Program-made: the position numbers and the translations under genes
NCBI RefSeq assembly: GCF_023898865.1
Contig: NZ_JAGSOV010000023.1
Coordinates: 62,001 to 126,000 of the forward strand
DNA from: Pseudonocardia humida
Lineage (GTDB): Bacteria > Actinomycetota > Actinomycetes > Mycobacteriales > Pseudonocardiaceae
Length of the DNA: 64,000 nucleotides
Direction of reading: 5' to 3'
The notes under the pieces: generated by a model
Told to the model about the DNA's origin: nothing
Database searches by the model: none
Seen by the model: the letters and a program-made list of their open reading frames with translations, nothing else
Shown here: piece after piece, positions 1 through 8,427 of the stretch
How positions within the stretch are numbered: position 1 is the first letter of the stretch
How the letters are laid out: every line of letters begins with the position of its first letter

Positions 1-1
1 G

Positions 2-133
2 ATCGGCCTGGTCGGCAACGCGTTCATCTCCTTCGCCGACACCGGGAGCCTGGTGCTGCACGGGGTGTTCGGCGGGCTCAGCCTGCTGGGAGTCGTCGGG
101 CTCGTGGTGCTGTGGCGGCGCACCCGGCGGTGA
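2..133 (+). CDS. C-terminal end of a membrane protein (partial)
   Basis: Only the last 43 residues of a gene that begins before the window are present. They hold one hydrophobic segment (about residues 17-38) followed by the basic tail WRRTRR, the usual pattern of a final membrane helix with a positive cytoplasmic end. The stop is TGA at 131-133. The family cannot be named from this much sequence. Confidence 0.5.
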   Translation: MGLVGNAFISFADTGSLVLHGVFGGLSLLGVVGLVVLWRRTRR

Positions 134-202
134 CGCCGGGCGTCGGAGGGCCCGCGCGAGGTCGACCGACCAGCTCGATCGACCGGCCCGACCGCGGCAC
201 CC

Positions 203-583
203 GTGGGCGGCGCGACCGCCGTGGCACGCTGGGCCCGTGACGACGACGTCCGGACCGCAGGCCGACCCGGCGCACCTCGCCTGGCCGGGCACCCGGTCCG
301 CGCCGGGCAGAAGGTGCTGCTGTTCTGCTGCTCGGCCAACCGCGACGAGGACGTGTTCGCCGACCCGGACCGCGTCGACGTCACCCGCTCCCCCAACCCG
401 CACCTGGGCTTCGGCGGCCCGGGCCCGCACTACTGCCTGGGCGCCGACCTGGCCCGCCTGGAAGCCACCACGATGCTGCGCGAGCTGTTCACCCGGCTGC
501 CCGGGATCCGCGCGGTGGGCGAGCCCGAGACGCTGCTGTCCAACTTCACCGACGGCGTCAAGCGGATGCGGCTCGCGATCTGA
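203..583 (+). pseudogene. Cytochrome P450, C-terminal stump
   Basis: The frame holds only the last ~100 residues of a bacterial cytochrome P450. The sequence from about residue 28 onward is clearly P450: AGHPVRAGQKV, then the SANRDEDVFADPDRVDV segment, then the haem-binding loop FGGPGPHYCLG with its cysteine ligand, then the last helix and tail. A P450 is normally about 400 residues, so the I-helix, the ExxR region and everything before them are missing. The 70 bases between the previous stop and this frame do not encode the missing part. It is most likely a dead remnant left by a deletion. A short haem-binding peptide with a new role cannot be excluded but is unlikely. Confidence 0.8.
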
Positions 584-636
584 GCCGGGAGCGGGCTCCT
601 CGCGCACGACACTGTCGATCTCGCCGTGCCGATCCC

Positions 637-1002
637 TCAGACCGCGAAGAGCAGCGCCGCGCTGACCAGGACGGCCACGGCGGTCGCGAAGTGGACGCCG
701 AACGCGACGGCCTTCGTGCCGCCGTTGCGCAGCACGACGACCGTGTCACCGAGGGGCACGAGCGCGACGACCAGCATGAACCAGGCCTCGGCCTGCGCGC
801 CGGCGAACGCCAGCAGGGCCAGGCCCACCAGGCCGTAGCTGCTGTCGCGCACTCCCTTGATCGTCAGGTAGGCGATGTCCTTCGTGGCGGGCACCCCGTA
901 CCCGGCGGCCGCGGCCCACGGCGCGAACAGGAACCGCAGGCCGATGAACAGGATCATGAGGTTCAGCAGGATGGCGAGCCCGTAGGCGATGGCGGTGAGC
1001 AT
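637..1002 (-). CDS. DUF4267-type small membrane protein
   Basis: 121 residues with about four hydrophobic helices and the loops GLRFLFAPWAAAAGYGVP and VRDSSYGLVGLALL, as in DUF4267 proteins of actinobacteria. The function of the family is not known. The ATG at 1000-1002 faces a TetR gene that starts at 1089. The 86 bases between them carry three copies of one operator half, so this gene is very probably repressed by that TetR protein. Lengths and context fit an intact gene. Confidence 0.8.
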   Translation of the reverse strand: MLTAIAYGLAILLNLMILFIGLRFLFAPWAAAAGYGVPATKDIAYLTIKGVRDSSYGLVGLALLAFAGAQAEAWFMLVVALVPLGDTVVVLRNGGTKAVAFGVHFATAVAVLVSAALLFAV

Positions 1003-1015
1003 CTCCGACTCCGTT

Positions 1016-1079
1016 CTAGCGTTGCTAGGTATGCGTACAACGCTAGCAGATCGGCGACAGCAGCCCTAGCGTTGCTAGG
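1016..1079. promoter_or_regulatory. TetR operators between divergent genes
   Basis: The 14-base sequence CTAGCGTTGCTAGG occurs twice, at 1016-1029 and 1066-1079, exactly 50 bases apart. The inverted half CAACGCTAG lies between them at 1038-1046 and pairs with CTAGCGTTG at 1016-1024. This places binding sites on both sides of the two divergent starts (1002 and 1089). Binding by the adjacent TetR protein, repressing both itself and the DUF4267 gene, is inferred from position. Confidence 0.7.
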
Positions 1080-1088
1080 ATCACAAGC

Positions 1089-1667
1089 ATGTCCATCCAA
1101 TCGCGCCGGGAGCGCGAACGCGCGGAGCGCGAGAAGCTGATCGTCACGGCGGCCCGGGAGCTGGCCGAGGCCGAGGGCTGGGACGCGGTGACCACGCGCC
1201 GCCTGGCCGAGCAGGTCGAGTACAGCCAGCCCGTGCTGTACAGCCACTTCGCCGGCAAGGACGCGATCATGGCGGCCGTCGCGGTGGAGGGCTTCGCCGA
1301 CCTGGGCGAGGCGCTGGCCGCCGCCCGTGCCCGCGTGGCGGCGCCGGAGGCGCTCGCGGCGGTGGCCGAGACCTACACGTCGTTCGCCGAGCGCCGCCCG
1401 GCCCTGTACGACGCGATGTTCAGCCAGGCGGTCGACCTGCCGTTCGCGACCGCCGATGCCCCGGAACCACTGCACACGGCGTTCAACGAGATCGTCGAAG
1501 CGGTCCGCCCGCACGCCGGCGCCGCCCACCCGGCCCTGGTGACCGAGACCTTCTGGGCCGCCCTGCACGGCCTGGCCACGCTGACCCGGGGCCGCCGACT
1601 CCCCCGCCACGCCCACGACGACAGGCTGGCGCTCCTGCTGGCCCGCTTCACCCGCGCACCCGACTGA
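1089..1667 (+). CDS. TetR-family transcriptional regulator
   Basis: 192 residues. The N-terminal helix-turn-helix covers about residues 15-62 (VTAARELAEAEGWDAVTTRR through QPVLYSHFAGKDAIMAAV), the usual TetR DNA-binding signature. The C-terminal half is the ligand-binding and dimer domain and contains an FWAALHGLATL segment of the WHG type. It starts 10 bases after the second operator copy, so the message leader must be very short. It is divergent from the DUF4267 gene and is probably its repressor; the ligand cannot be deduced. Confidence 0.88.
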   Translation: MSIQSRRERERAEREKLIVTAARELAEAEGWDAVTTRRLAEQVEYSQPVLYSHFAGKDAIMAAVAVEGFADLGEALAAARARVAAPEALAAVAETYTSFAERRPALYDAMFSQAVDLPFATADAPEPLHTAFNEIVEAVRPHAGAAHPALVTETFWAALHGLATLTRGRRLPRHAHDDRLALLLARFTRAPD

Positions 1668-1715
1668 GGACCCGGCGTCGGAGCGCCCTGCCCTGCCGTA
1701 GACGGCCCGAAGCCC

Positions 1716-2918
1716 TCAGACCTCCGGCTGCGGCACCAGCACGCACCGGCTCCCGCGGAAGATCGTCACCATGCACTTGTTGCTGTGGTTGCACAACGAG
1801 CGCGTGCCCGCGTCCGCGGCGATCCGGTTGACCAGGTCGGGCTGGCGCAGCAGGGCGCGGGCCATGGCCACGAACCCGAACCCCTCGCGCATCGCCGTGT
1901 CCATGCCCGCGCGGTCGGTGATGCCGCCGAGCAGGACCATCGGCAGGTCGACGGCGGCCCGGATCTGGCGGGCGTCGTCGAGGAGGTAGGCGTCGCGGTA
2001 GGGGTACTCGCGCAGGAAGCGCGCGCCGACCAGCCGCACGCCGGTGCGGATCGGGCGCGGCATCACCGCGGCGAACTCGCGCACCGGCGCGCCGCCCCGG
2101 AACAGGTACATCGGGTTGAGCAGGGAACTGCCCACCGTCATCTCCAGCGCGTCGACGGTGCCGTCGTGCTCGAGCCACCGGGCCAGCACGACCGCCTCGT
2201 CCAGCCAGAACCCGCCCGGCACGCCGTCGTCCATGTTGAGCTTGGCCAGCACGGCGATGCGGTCGCCCGCCGCGTCGCGCACCGCGTGCATGATCCGGCG
2301 GGCGAGGCGGGCCCGGTTCTGCAGGTCGCCGCCGAACTCGTCGGTGCGGCGGTTCAGCCGGGGCGAGAGGAACGCGCTGGCCAGGTAGTTGTGCCCGAGG
2401 TGCACCTTGACCGCGTCGAACCCGGTCTCGATCGCCATGCGCACGGCGGCGCCGTGCGCGGTGACGATCCGGTCCAGGTCCTCGCGGGTGGCGGCGCGCA
2501 CCGCGCGCATCGAGACCGGGTTGAGCCTGCGGCTGGGGCCGAGCGCGGGCAGCCCGGTCCGGGTGGCGTCGCCCACCGGTCCGGAGTGCCCGATCTGCGC
2601 GGACACCGCGGCGCCCTCGGCGTGCACGGCGTCGGTCAACCGGCGCAGGCCCGGCAGCGCCTCGGGGCGCCAGACGATCTGGTGGCCGTCGGTGCGGCCC
2701 TCCGGGGCGACGGCGCAGTAGGCGAGCGTGGTCATGCCGACGCCGCCCGCGGCGTGCGCCACGTGGAAGTCGATCAGGGCGTCGGTGACCAGGCCGCGGC
2801 GCGCCATGTTCTCGTAGGTGGCGGACTTGATCGTCCGGTTGCGCAGCGTCGTCGGCCCGATCCGGCCCGGGGAGAACACGTCGGGCGGTGGCGGCGGTGC
2901 TGGTGTCGCGGCGGTCAT
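1716..2918 (-). CDS. NADH:flavin oxidoreductase (old yellow enzyme family)
   Basis: About 400 residues forming a single FMN-binding TIM barrel. The active-site region reads VHLGHNYLASAFLSP, followed by NRRTDEFGG, both typical of this family; the residues use FMN to reduce activated C=C bonds with NAD(P)H. The C-terminus contains CNHSNKC, like the cysteine motif of two-domain 2,4-dienoyl-CoA reductases, but no second domain follows. I chose the ATG at 2916-2918 because a strong GGAGGAGG lies about 10 bases upstream; an in-frame start at 2984 would lack one. It lies downstream of the LLM oxidoreductase on the same strand, about 66 bases away, so the two are probably co-transcribed. The substrate is unknown. 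Confidence 0.85.
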   Translation of the reverse strand: MTAATPAPPPPPDVFSPGRIGPTTLRNRTIKSATYENMARRGLVTDALIDFHVAHAAGGVGMTTLAYCAVAPEGRTDGHQIVWRPEALPGLRRLTDAVHAEGAAVSAQIGHSGPVGDATRTGLPALGPSRRLNPVSMRAVRAATREDLDRIVTAHGAAVRMAIETGFDAVKVHLGHNYLASAFLSPRLNRRTDEFGGDLQNRARLARRIMHAVRDAAGDRIAVLAKLNMDDGVPGGFWLDEAVVLARWLEHDGTVDALEMTVGSSLLNPMYLFRGGAPVREFAAVMPRPIRTGVRLVGARFLREYPYRDAYLLDDARQIRAAVDLPMVLLGGITDRAGMDTAMREGFGFVAMARALLRQPDLVNRIAADAGTRSLCNHSNKCMVTIFRGSRCVLVPQPEV

Positions 2919-2984
2919 CGTCGGGGGCCTCCTCCCCCGCGACTCCACCACCCCGACCCCGACCCCGTGCAGGCCCGCTCCCAC

Positions 2985-3938
2985 TCACCAGGACGGCGGT
3001 CGCCCCGTCGGCACGGCGGGCACCACCTCCTCGGTGAACCACGCCAGGTAGTCCAGGTACTCCCCCTCCGACGCGAGCGAGCGGGGCGGTTCGACGACCG
3101 TGCGCGTGATGCCGATCGAGCGGTACTCGCCGCGGTAGGCCTCGACCAGCCGGTCCCGGTGCTCGGCCAGGACGGCGGGGCCCGCCCCGGCGAAGCCGCC
3201 GGGCAGGCGCGCCCCGGTCGGCGACTTCAACCAGTTCAGGTCGAAGGTCGCGGCCTTGCCCTCGAACTCGGGCTGGGAGCGCAGGTAGTCCAGCAGCGGG
3301 GGGATCTCCCCGACGGTGAAGCGCACCGGGTTGGGCTGCCAGCCGTCGTGGCGGGCGGCGCGACGCAGCGCGGGCTTGGAGTTGCCGCCGACGAAGATCG
3401 GCGGCCGGGGGCGCTGCAGCGGCGTCGGCTCGACGGCCAGACCGCTTATCGCGAAGCGCTCCCCGCGGTGTCGCGGCCGCTCCTGGCCCCACAGCGCGCG
3501 CAGCGCGTCGAGGATCTCGTCGGCGATCGCGCCGCGGCGGGCGAACGGGACGCCGAGCGCCTCGAACTCCGCCACGGCGTGCCCCACCCCGACCGAGATG
3601 TTCAGCCGGCCGCCGGAGAGCACGTCGATGGTGGCCAGCTGCTTGGCCAGCCGCAGCGGGTGGTGGTAGGGCAGCACGAGCACCGCCGCGTCGATGCGGA
3701 CGCGGCGGGTCGCCGCGGCGGCGAAGGCCATGACCGTGAGGGCGTCCTGCCAGTAGGGCCCCAGCCGGGGCACCTCGGCGTGCGGCATCGCGAGGTGCTC
3801 CGACACCGACACGCTCCGGTAGCCGAGCCGGTCGACCACGGCGAGGATCCGGCGGAACCCGTCGGCGTCGAGCGCGTGCGCCCACCCGTGGGCGCCGGGG
3901 ATGCGGTTGGTCCCGGGCAGGATGACGTCGAAGTCCAT
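2985..3938 (-). CDS. LLM-class, probably F420-dependent, oxidoreductase
   Basis: 317 residues of the luciferase-like monooxygenase fold. Visible family features are the strand/loop RLGYRSVSVSEHLAMP near residue 40, the RLAKQLATIDVLSGGRLNISVGVG segment (about 98-120) and RPPIFVGGNSKPALRRAARHDGW (about 180). The last motif is characteristic of the F420-using subgroup (TIGR03619-like). The likely chemistry is hydride transfer to or from F420H2; the substrate cannot be read from sequence. The upstream 98 bases contain a palindrome (4004-4019) that could be an operator. It heads a probable two-gene unit with the old yellow enzyme gene. Confidence 0.82.
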   Translation of the reverse strand: MDFDVILPGTNRIPGAHGWAHALDADGFRRILAVVDRLGYRSVSVSEHLAMPHAEVPRLGPYWQDALTVMAFAAAATRRVRIDAAVLVLPYHHPLRLAKQLATIDVLSGGRLNISVGVGHAVAEFEALGVPFARRGAIADEILDALRALWGQERPRHRGERFAISGLAVEPTPLQRPRPPIFVGGNSKPALRRAARHDGWQPNPVRFTVGEIPPLLDYLRSQPEFEGKAATFDLNWLKSPTGARLPGGFAGAGPAVLAEHRDRLVEAYRGEYRSIGITRTVVEPPRSLASEGEYLDYLAWFTEEVVPAVPTGRPPSW

Positions 3939-4003
3939 CGGTGGGCACCCGTTCCGGCCGAGCAGCGGGGCCCGGACGCTAATGATCGGACCGGGAGCTC
4001 ACA

Positions 4004-4019
4004 AGTGGTCGCTTCCACT
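4004..4019. promoter_or_regulatory. Short palindrome upstream of the LLM gene
   Basis: AGTGG and CCACT are separated by six bases, 66 to 81 bases before the LLM oxidoreductase start. The position fits an operator for the two-gene oxidoreductase unit. No regulator gene is adjacent, so its partner is unknown. Confidence 0.3.
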
Positions 4020-4036
4020 GACCGGGAGGCGGGCGG

Positions 4037-5629
4037 TCAGACCGGTGGTTCCAGCCGCAGCACCAGCAGCGCGATGTCGTCGGCGCGGTTGCGCCCGAAG
4101 TTCGCCAGCAGGTCGTCGCACACGTCCTCGGGGTCCGCGCGCAGGGTCGGCCAGGTGCGCAGGCGCTCCATCGCGGCGTCGATGTCGGTCGGCCGGTCCT
4201 CCAGCATCCCGTCGGTGACCAGGACGACGGTGCGCACGTCGGCCAGCGCCAGGACCGTCTCGGCCGGGTGCTCCAGGCCGACCCCCAGCATCGGCCCGGT
4301 CACCGGCGCGTACCGCGCCTCACCGGCGCCGACCAGCAGCGGGGGCGGGTGCCCGGCCACGGCGACGGACAGCGCGCCCGCCGCCGCGTCGATCAGCAGC
4401 AGGCACAGCGTGGCGTACTCGCGGCGGTGGTAGTGGCGCAGCACCCGCTCCAGCCGCCGCAGGATCTGCGCGGGGCCGTGGCCGTCGATCGCGTAGGCGC
4501 GCAGGGCGTGCCGCAGCTCCAACATGATCGTGGCGGCGTGGATCGAGTGCCCCGCGACGTCGCCGATCGCCACCAGCACGCGGCCGTCGGGGAGCTGGAC
4601 GATCTCGTAGAAGTCGCCGCCGATCTCGGCGTGCTGGACGGCGGGCAGGTAGCGCACGGCCGCCCGCAGGCCGGGCAGCGTGCCGAACCGCTCGGGCAGG
4701 AAGCTGCGCTGCAGGGTCAGCGCGAGGTCGTGCTCCTCGATGTGGACGCGCTGCGCGTCGGCGGCCATCGCCGCCGCCCCGGCCAGCTGCTGCAGGCCGT
4801 CGACGAGCCGCGTGGGCGGGGCCAACCGGCCGTGCACGACCACGCACACCGGCGACTGCCCGGGGCGCGACCGGGACAGCAGCGCCCAGCTGGTCTCGGC
4901 CGCGGCGTCCAGCACCTCGGCGACCGCGGCGGGCACCGGGCGCAGCGGCCCGTCCTGGGGAGCGGCGTCGAAGTGGGCCAGCAGCAGCGCCAGCACGGCG
5001 GGATCGAGCGAGGTGATCACCGGCGCGGCTCCCGGCGCCGCGACGGTGGCCTGGCGCAGGCGCTGGTCCGGGGCGGCGATGAGGGCGGTGGCGAACCCGG
5101 CGGCCATGTCGGCCGCGCCCACGGCCACCGCGGCCACCAGCATGTCGGCGTCCTCGGCGCGGTTCATCGTGATGGTCGCGGTGGTCAGGGCCGTCTGCTG
5201 GCGGGCGAGCTCCTCGGCGTGGGTGCGCGCCCGGTAGTAGCGCAGCACCGAGTTGACCGTGGCGACGAGCTCGGCGGGCTCGACCGGGTCGGTGAGGTAG
5301 GCGTCGGCACCGCGGTCGAGGCCGTGGGCGCGGTCGCGGCCCTCCACCGACGTGGCCGACAGGTGCACCACCGGCATCCCCAGCGCCGGATCGGTCTTGA
5401 TCTGCTCGCACACCTCGAACCCGGTCATGTCGGGCAGGCCCACGTCGAGCACGACGAGGTCGATCGGCAGGCTGCGCACCAGCGCCAACGCCTCGCCGCC
5501 GGTGGCCGCCTCGACCACCTGGAACCCGTCGCGGCGCAGCCAGCTGCCCACGATGTAGCGCGTCGCCGGGGCGTCGTCGACGACCAGGACCGTCACGGCG
5601 CCCTCCCCCGTCGGGTGCGGATCAGCCAT
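4037..5629 (-). CDS. Response regulator fused to PP2C (SpoIIE-type) phosphatase, RsbU-like
   Basis: 530 residues. A receiver domain fills about 12-130, with acidic pocket D18/D19 and phospho-acceptor D62 (VVLDVGLPDM). A variable middle region of about 150 residues follows. The C-terminal half is a PP2C phosphatase with the metal-binding motifs GGDFYE, GDVAGHS, TDGMLE and RADDIALLVLR. Proteins of this build dephosphorylate an anti-anti-sigma factor when the receiver is phosphorylated. The receiver has Asp at 114 (LTDPVEP) where most have the conserved Lys, so the phospho-switch may work differently. It is the last gene of the stressosome operon and overlaps the kinase gene by 8 bases, so that kinase is the obvious phosphate donor. 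No RsbT-binding N-terminal domain of classical RsbU is present. Confidence 0.88.
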   Translation of the reverse strand: MADPHPTGEGAVTVLVVDDAPATRYIVGSWLRRDGFQVVEAATGGEALALVRSLPIDLVVLDVGLPDMTGFEVCEQIKTDPALGMPVVHLSATSVEGRDRAHGLDRGADAYLTDPVEPAELVATVNSVLRYYRARTHAEELARQQTALTTATITMNRAEDADMLVAAVAVGAADMAAGFATALIAAPDQRLRQATVAAPGAAPVITSLDPAVLALLLAHFDAAPQDGPLRPVPAAVAEVLDAAAETSWALLSRSRPGQSPVCVVVHGRLAPPTRLVDGLQQLAGAAAMAADAQRVHIEEHDLALTLQRSFLPERFGTLPGLRAAVRYLPAVQHAEIGGDFYEIVQLPDGRVLVAIGDVAGHSIHAATIMLELRHALRAYAIDGHGPAQILRRLERVLRHYHRREYATLCLLLIDAAAGALSVAVAGHPPPLLVGAGEARYAPVTGPMLGVGLEHPAETVLALADVRTVVLVTDGMLEDRPTDIDAAMERLRTWPTLRADPEDVCDDLLANFGRNRADDIALLVLRLEPPV

Positions 5630-7382
5630 CGGTCCCTCCCACCAGCCGCGCGGCGTCGGCGGCCGCGGTGAGCAGCACCGCCGCGGTCAGGTTCGCCTTC
5701 GACAGCACGACCGCGCTGGCGGCCATCTCGGCGGTCCAGGCGGGGTCCAGGTCGGCCGAGGTGACCACGACCACCGGCAGCGCGGCCAGGACGGGGTCGG
5801 CGCGCATCCCGGCGAGCACGGCGCGGCCGTCCGGGGGTGGGATGTGCAGGTCGAGCACGAGCAGGTCGGGCGGCTCGGCGTGCAGCAGCCGCACGGTGGT
5901 GGCGCCGTCGCCCGCCTCGTCGACGCGCTCGGCCACGCCGTGCAGCGCCCGGCGCACCAGCGCCCGGAACGCCGGGTCGTCGTCGACGACCAGGACCCGC
6001 CCGAGCCGGGCGACCGCGGTGGCCGGGCCGGACACCGGCAACTGCAGCGTGGCGGTGGTCCCGACGCCGACCTCGCTGCTCAGCGCCAAGCTGCCGCCGA
6101 GGATCTCGGCGAGCCTGCGGGCCAACGGCAGCCCGAGCCCGGTACCCGCCGCCCCGACCTGGAGCGGCCCGGGCACCTGGTGGAACTCCTCGAACACCCG
6201 GCCGAGCTGGTCGGCGGGGATGCCGATCCCGGTGTCGGACACTGCGACCCGCAGCAGCCCGGCCCCCGGGTCGAAGGCGGCGGTGATGCGCACCTCGCCG
6301 CTGGTCGTGAACTTGAGCGCGTTGGTCGCCAGGTTGCGCACGATGGCGGTGAGCATGCCCGGGTCGGTGGACACCGGCGGGGTCCGCTCCGGCACGGCCA
6401 CCTCGAGCGCGACGCCGGGCGGCGTCAGCGGGAGCAGGGTCGCCCGCAGGTGCTGCAGCTGCCCGCCGACGTCGACCGGGGCCCACTGCGGCTCCATCCG
6501 ACCCGACTCCGCCTTCGCCACGTCGAGCAGCTCGTTGACCAGCGCGAGCAGCACCGCCCCCGAGTCGCGGATCATCTCGACCTGGGTCCGCTGCTCGCCG
6601 GTGAGCGGCTCGGAACGCGGGTCGAGCAGCAGCTTGGCCAGCCCGACCACCGAGTTGATCGGGGTCCGCAGCTCGTGGCTGACGTTCGCCCAGAACCGCG
6701 TCTTGCTCTCGCTGGCCTCGCGCAGCTGATCGGACTTCTCGTCCAGCTCGGCGTAGAGCGCCACCACCCCGCGGTTGGTCTCGTCCAGCTCGCCGGACAG
6801 CTCCGCGTGCAGGGCCAGCACCCCGCGGTTGGTCTCCTCCAGCTCGGCGTTGGCCTCCTCCAGCGCCTCCTGGCGGGCCTGCAGCACCTCCAGGGTGGAC
6901 AGCAGCTCCTGGTTCTGGACGCGCAGCTCCTCGAGCGCGGAGCTGGTCGTGGTGCCCCGGAACCGCTCGCGCAGGCCCTCGATCACCCCCGGGCGGCCCG
7001 GATCGGTGCCGGCGGGCAGCCGCTTGCCGAGCACGGCCGTGCCACCGCCCGCGGACTGGGTCACCTCGCAGCGGTCGGCGAGGCGCCCGGCCGAGCGGAC
7101 CCCCTCGGTGAGCTCCAGGCCCGGCAGCTCGCCCGCCCACCGGGCGGTGACCAGCAGCGCGGGCACGATCCCCCCGGCCAGCGACAGCACGATCTCGGTG
7201 CGCCTGCCCCGCAGCACCAGCTCGCGGCCCAGCTCCGACACCGCGGTCGCCACCCGGACCTGGTCCTGGTTCTCCAGGCCCACCGCCGCGGCCACCTCCC
7301 GGCCGCGCTGGCGGGCGACGAACACGTCGCGCTCCTCCACCAGCTGCAACCGCAGCACCTCGTGCTCGGCCGGCCCGGTCAC
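5622..7382 (-). CDS. Hybrid histidine kinase with degenerate RsbT-like N-terminus
   Basis: 586 residues. Residues 1-125 resemble an RsbT ATPase domain (RQRGREVAAAVGLENQDQ, then VATAVSELGRE), but the ATP-binding Asn is lost (E where RsbT has N) and the glycine loops are gone. Residues 150-225 form a coiled coil that includes a tandem copy of ETNRGV(L/V)AL. A HisKA domain carries H236 (NVSHELRTPINS). The ATPase has its N-box around 350-354 (NLATNALKF) and DTGIGIP at about 383. A receiver with D511 (VLDLHIPPPDG) ends the protein. It should autophosphorylate and pass phosphate to its own receiver or to the phosphatase encoded next. It lies 13 bases after the RsbX-like gene. No membrane segment is visible, so it is cytoplasmic. 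Confidence 0.88.
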   Translation of the reverse strand: MTGPAEHEVLRLQLVEERDVFVARQRGREVAAAVGLENQDQVRVATAVSELGRELVLRGRRTEIVLSLAGGIVPALLVTARWAGELPGLELTEGVRSAGRLADRCEVTQSAGGGTAVLGKRLPAGTDPGRPGVIEGLRERFRGTTTSSALEELRVQNQELLSTLEVLQARQEALEEANAELEETNRGVLALHAELSGELDETNRGVVALYAELDEKSDQLREASESKTRFWANVSHELRTPINSVVGLAKLLLDPRSEPLTGEQRTQVEMIRDSGAVLLALVNELLDVAKAESGRMEPQWAPVDVGGQLQHLRATLLPLTPPGVALEVAVPERTPPVSTDPGMLTAIVRNLATNALKFTTSGEVRITAAFDPGAGLLRVAVSDTGIGIPADQLGRVFEEFHQVPGPLQVGAAGTGLGLPLARRLAEILGGSLALSSEVGVGTTATLQLPVSGPATAVARLGRVLVVDDDPAFRALVRRALHGVAERVDEAGDGATTVRLLHAEPPDLLVLDLHIPPPDGRAVLAGMRADPVLAALPVVVVTSADLDPAWTAEMAASAVVLSKANLTAAVLLTAAADAARLVGGTDG

Positions 7383-7395
7383 GGCGGCGACCCGG

Positions 7396-8427
7396 TCACG
7401 GCAGCGGTCGGGCCACGACGATCCCGGCGTCGTCGTGCCGGATCCCGGCCTCGGCCAGCAGCGCAGCGGCCACCACGAGCGGCGGGCGGGTGAACAGGCC
7501 GTCGGTGCGCGCCGGGCCCCACCGACCGGTCAGGCCGTCGGAGTGCAGCACCACCAGCGCGTCGGCGGCGAGCGGGTACTCGAACGCGCGCACCGTGCGG
7601 GCCCGCACGCCGGCCACGCCCGGCATCGACACCGCGCTGCGCTTGGCGTCGCCGCTGACCACGACCCCGGCGATGTTGCCGACCCCGCAGAAGCGCACCA
7701 CCCCCGCGGCCGGGTCGAGCTCGGCCACGGCCACCGCGGCGCCGCGGGTGCCCGCGAGCGCGCTGTGGATCGAGGCCACCGCCTGCTCCGGCGAGACCGG
7801 CCACGGCCGGCCGCGCATCGCCGCGACCGCCCGCTGCGCGGCCGCCGCCGCGACCGGGCCGTGCCCGAGCCCGTCGCACATCAGCAGCATCGTGCGGTCG
7901 CCCTCGTGGCGGATCAGGTAGGCGTCGCCGCAGGCGGTCTCGCCGGTGATCGGCCGGGTCAGGCCGGCGGCGGTGGGGTCGTCGGGGACCGGGTCGCGCC
8001 GGTCGGCGTCGAACCGGGCCACCAGCACCGTGCCCAGCCCGGCCGGGGAGAAGACTGCCAGCCCGTCGGCCAGCCGGTCGATCGCGCCCAGGCCGATGCC
8101 CAGCGTCCCGGCCGTGGAGTGCCCGTCGCGACTGGCCGCCCGGACGTCGGCCATGCCGGGTCCGCGGTCGACGGCCACCAGCTCGACCGCGGTCGACGAC
8201 GCGCCGCGCAGGCTGCGCAGCAGGACCGCCCCGCCCCCGGCGTGGCGGACGACGTTCGTGGCGATCTCGGTGGCGGCCAGGCCCAGCTCGGCCACCCGCG
8301 GCGCCGGGAAGCCCAGCGTGGTGGCCAGCCGCTCGGCCGCGCGCCGCACGGAACCGGCCGCGCTCGGGTCGTCGACCCGCAGCCACTGCATGTCCTCGGC
8401 GACCGCGGGGGCCGCCGGGGCGGTCAC
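7396..8427 (-). CDS. ATPase-PP2C fusion (RsbX-like phosphatase)
   Basis: About 343 residues. The first ~130 form a HATPase_c domain of the RsbW/RsbT type (ELGLAATEIATNVVRHAGGG, DRGPGMAD, GIGLGAIDRLADG). The rest is a minimal PP2C phosphatase (GDAYLI, MCDGLGHGP, GNIAGVV, LHSDGLTGRW), the arrangement found in actinobacterial RsbX-like proteins. Bacillus RsbX dephosphorylates RsbS and RsbR to reset the stressosome; the same job is inferred here. I prefer the GTG at 8425-8427, which overlaps the rsbT stop as GTGA, over the GTG at 8434-8436 nine bases upstream. It follows rsbT directly. Confidence 0.85.
   Translation of the reverse strand: MTAPAAPAVAEDMQWLRVDDPSAAGSVRRAAERLATTLGFPAPRVAELGLAATEIATNVVRHAGGGAVLLRSLRGASSTAVELVAVDRGPGMADVRAASRDGHSTAGTLGIGLGAIDRLADGLAVFSPAGLGTVLVARFDADRRDPVPDDPTAAGLTRPITGETACGDAYLIRHEGDRTMLLMCDGLGHGPVAAAAAQRAVAAMRGRPWPVSPEQAVASIHSALAGTRGAAVAVAELDPAAGVVRFCGVGNIAGVVVSGDAKRSAVSMPGVAGVRARTVRAFEYPLAADALVVLHSDGLTGRWGPARTDGLFTRPPLVVAAALLAEAGIRHDDAGIVVARPLP

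Noticed and set aside
1785-4433. An 882-residue plus-strand frame opposite the oxidoreductase genes
   Set aside because: Shadow of two strong minus-strand genes; Gln/Arg/Val-rich without motifs.
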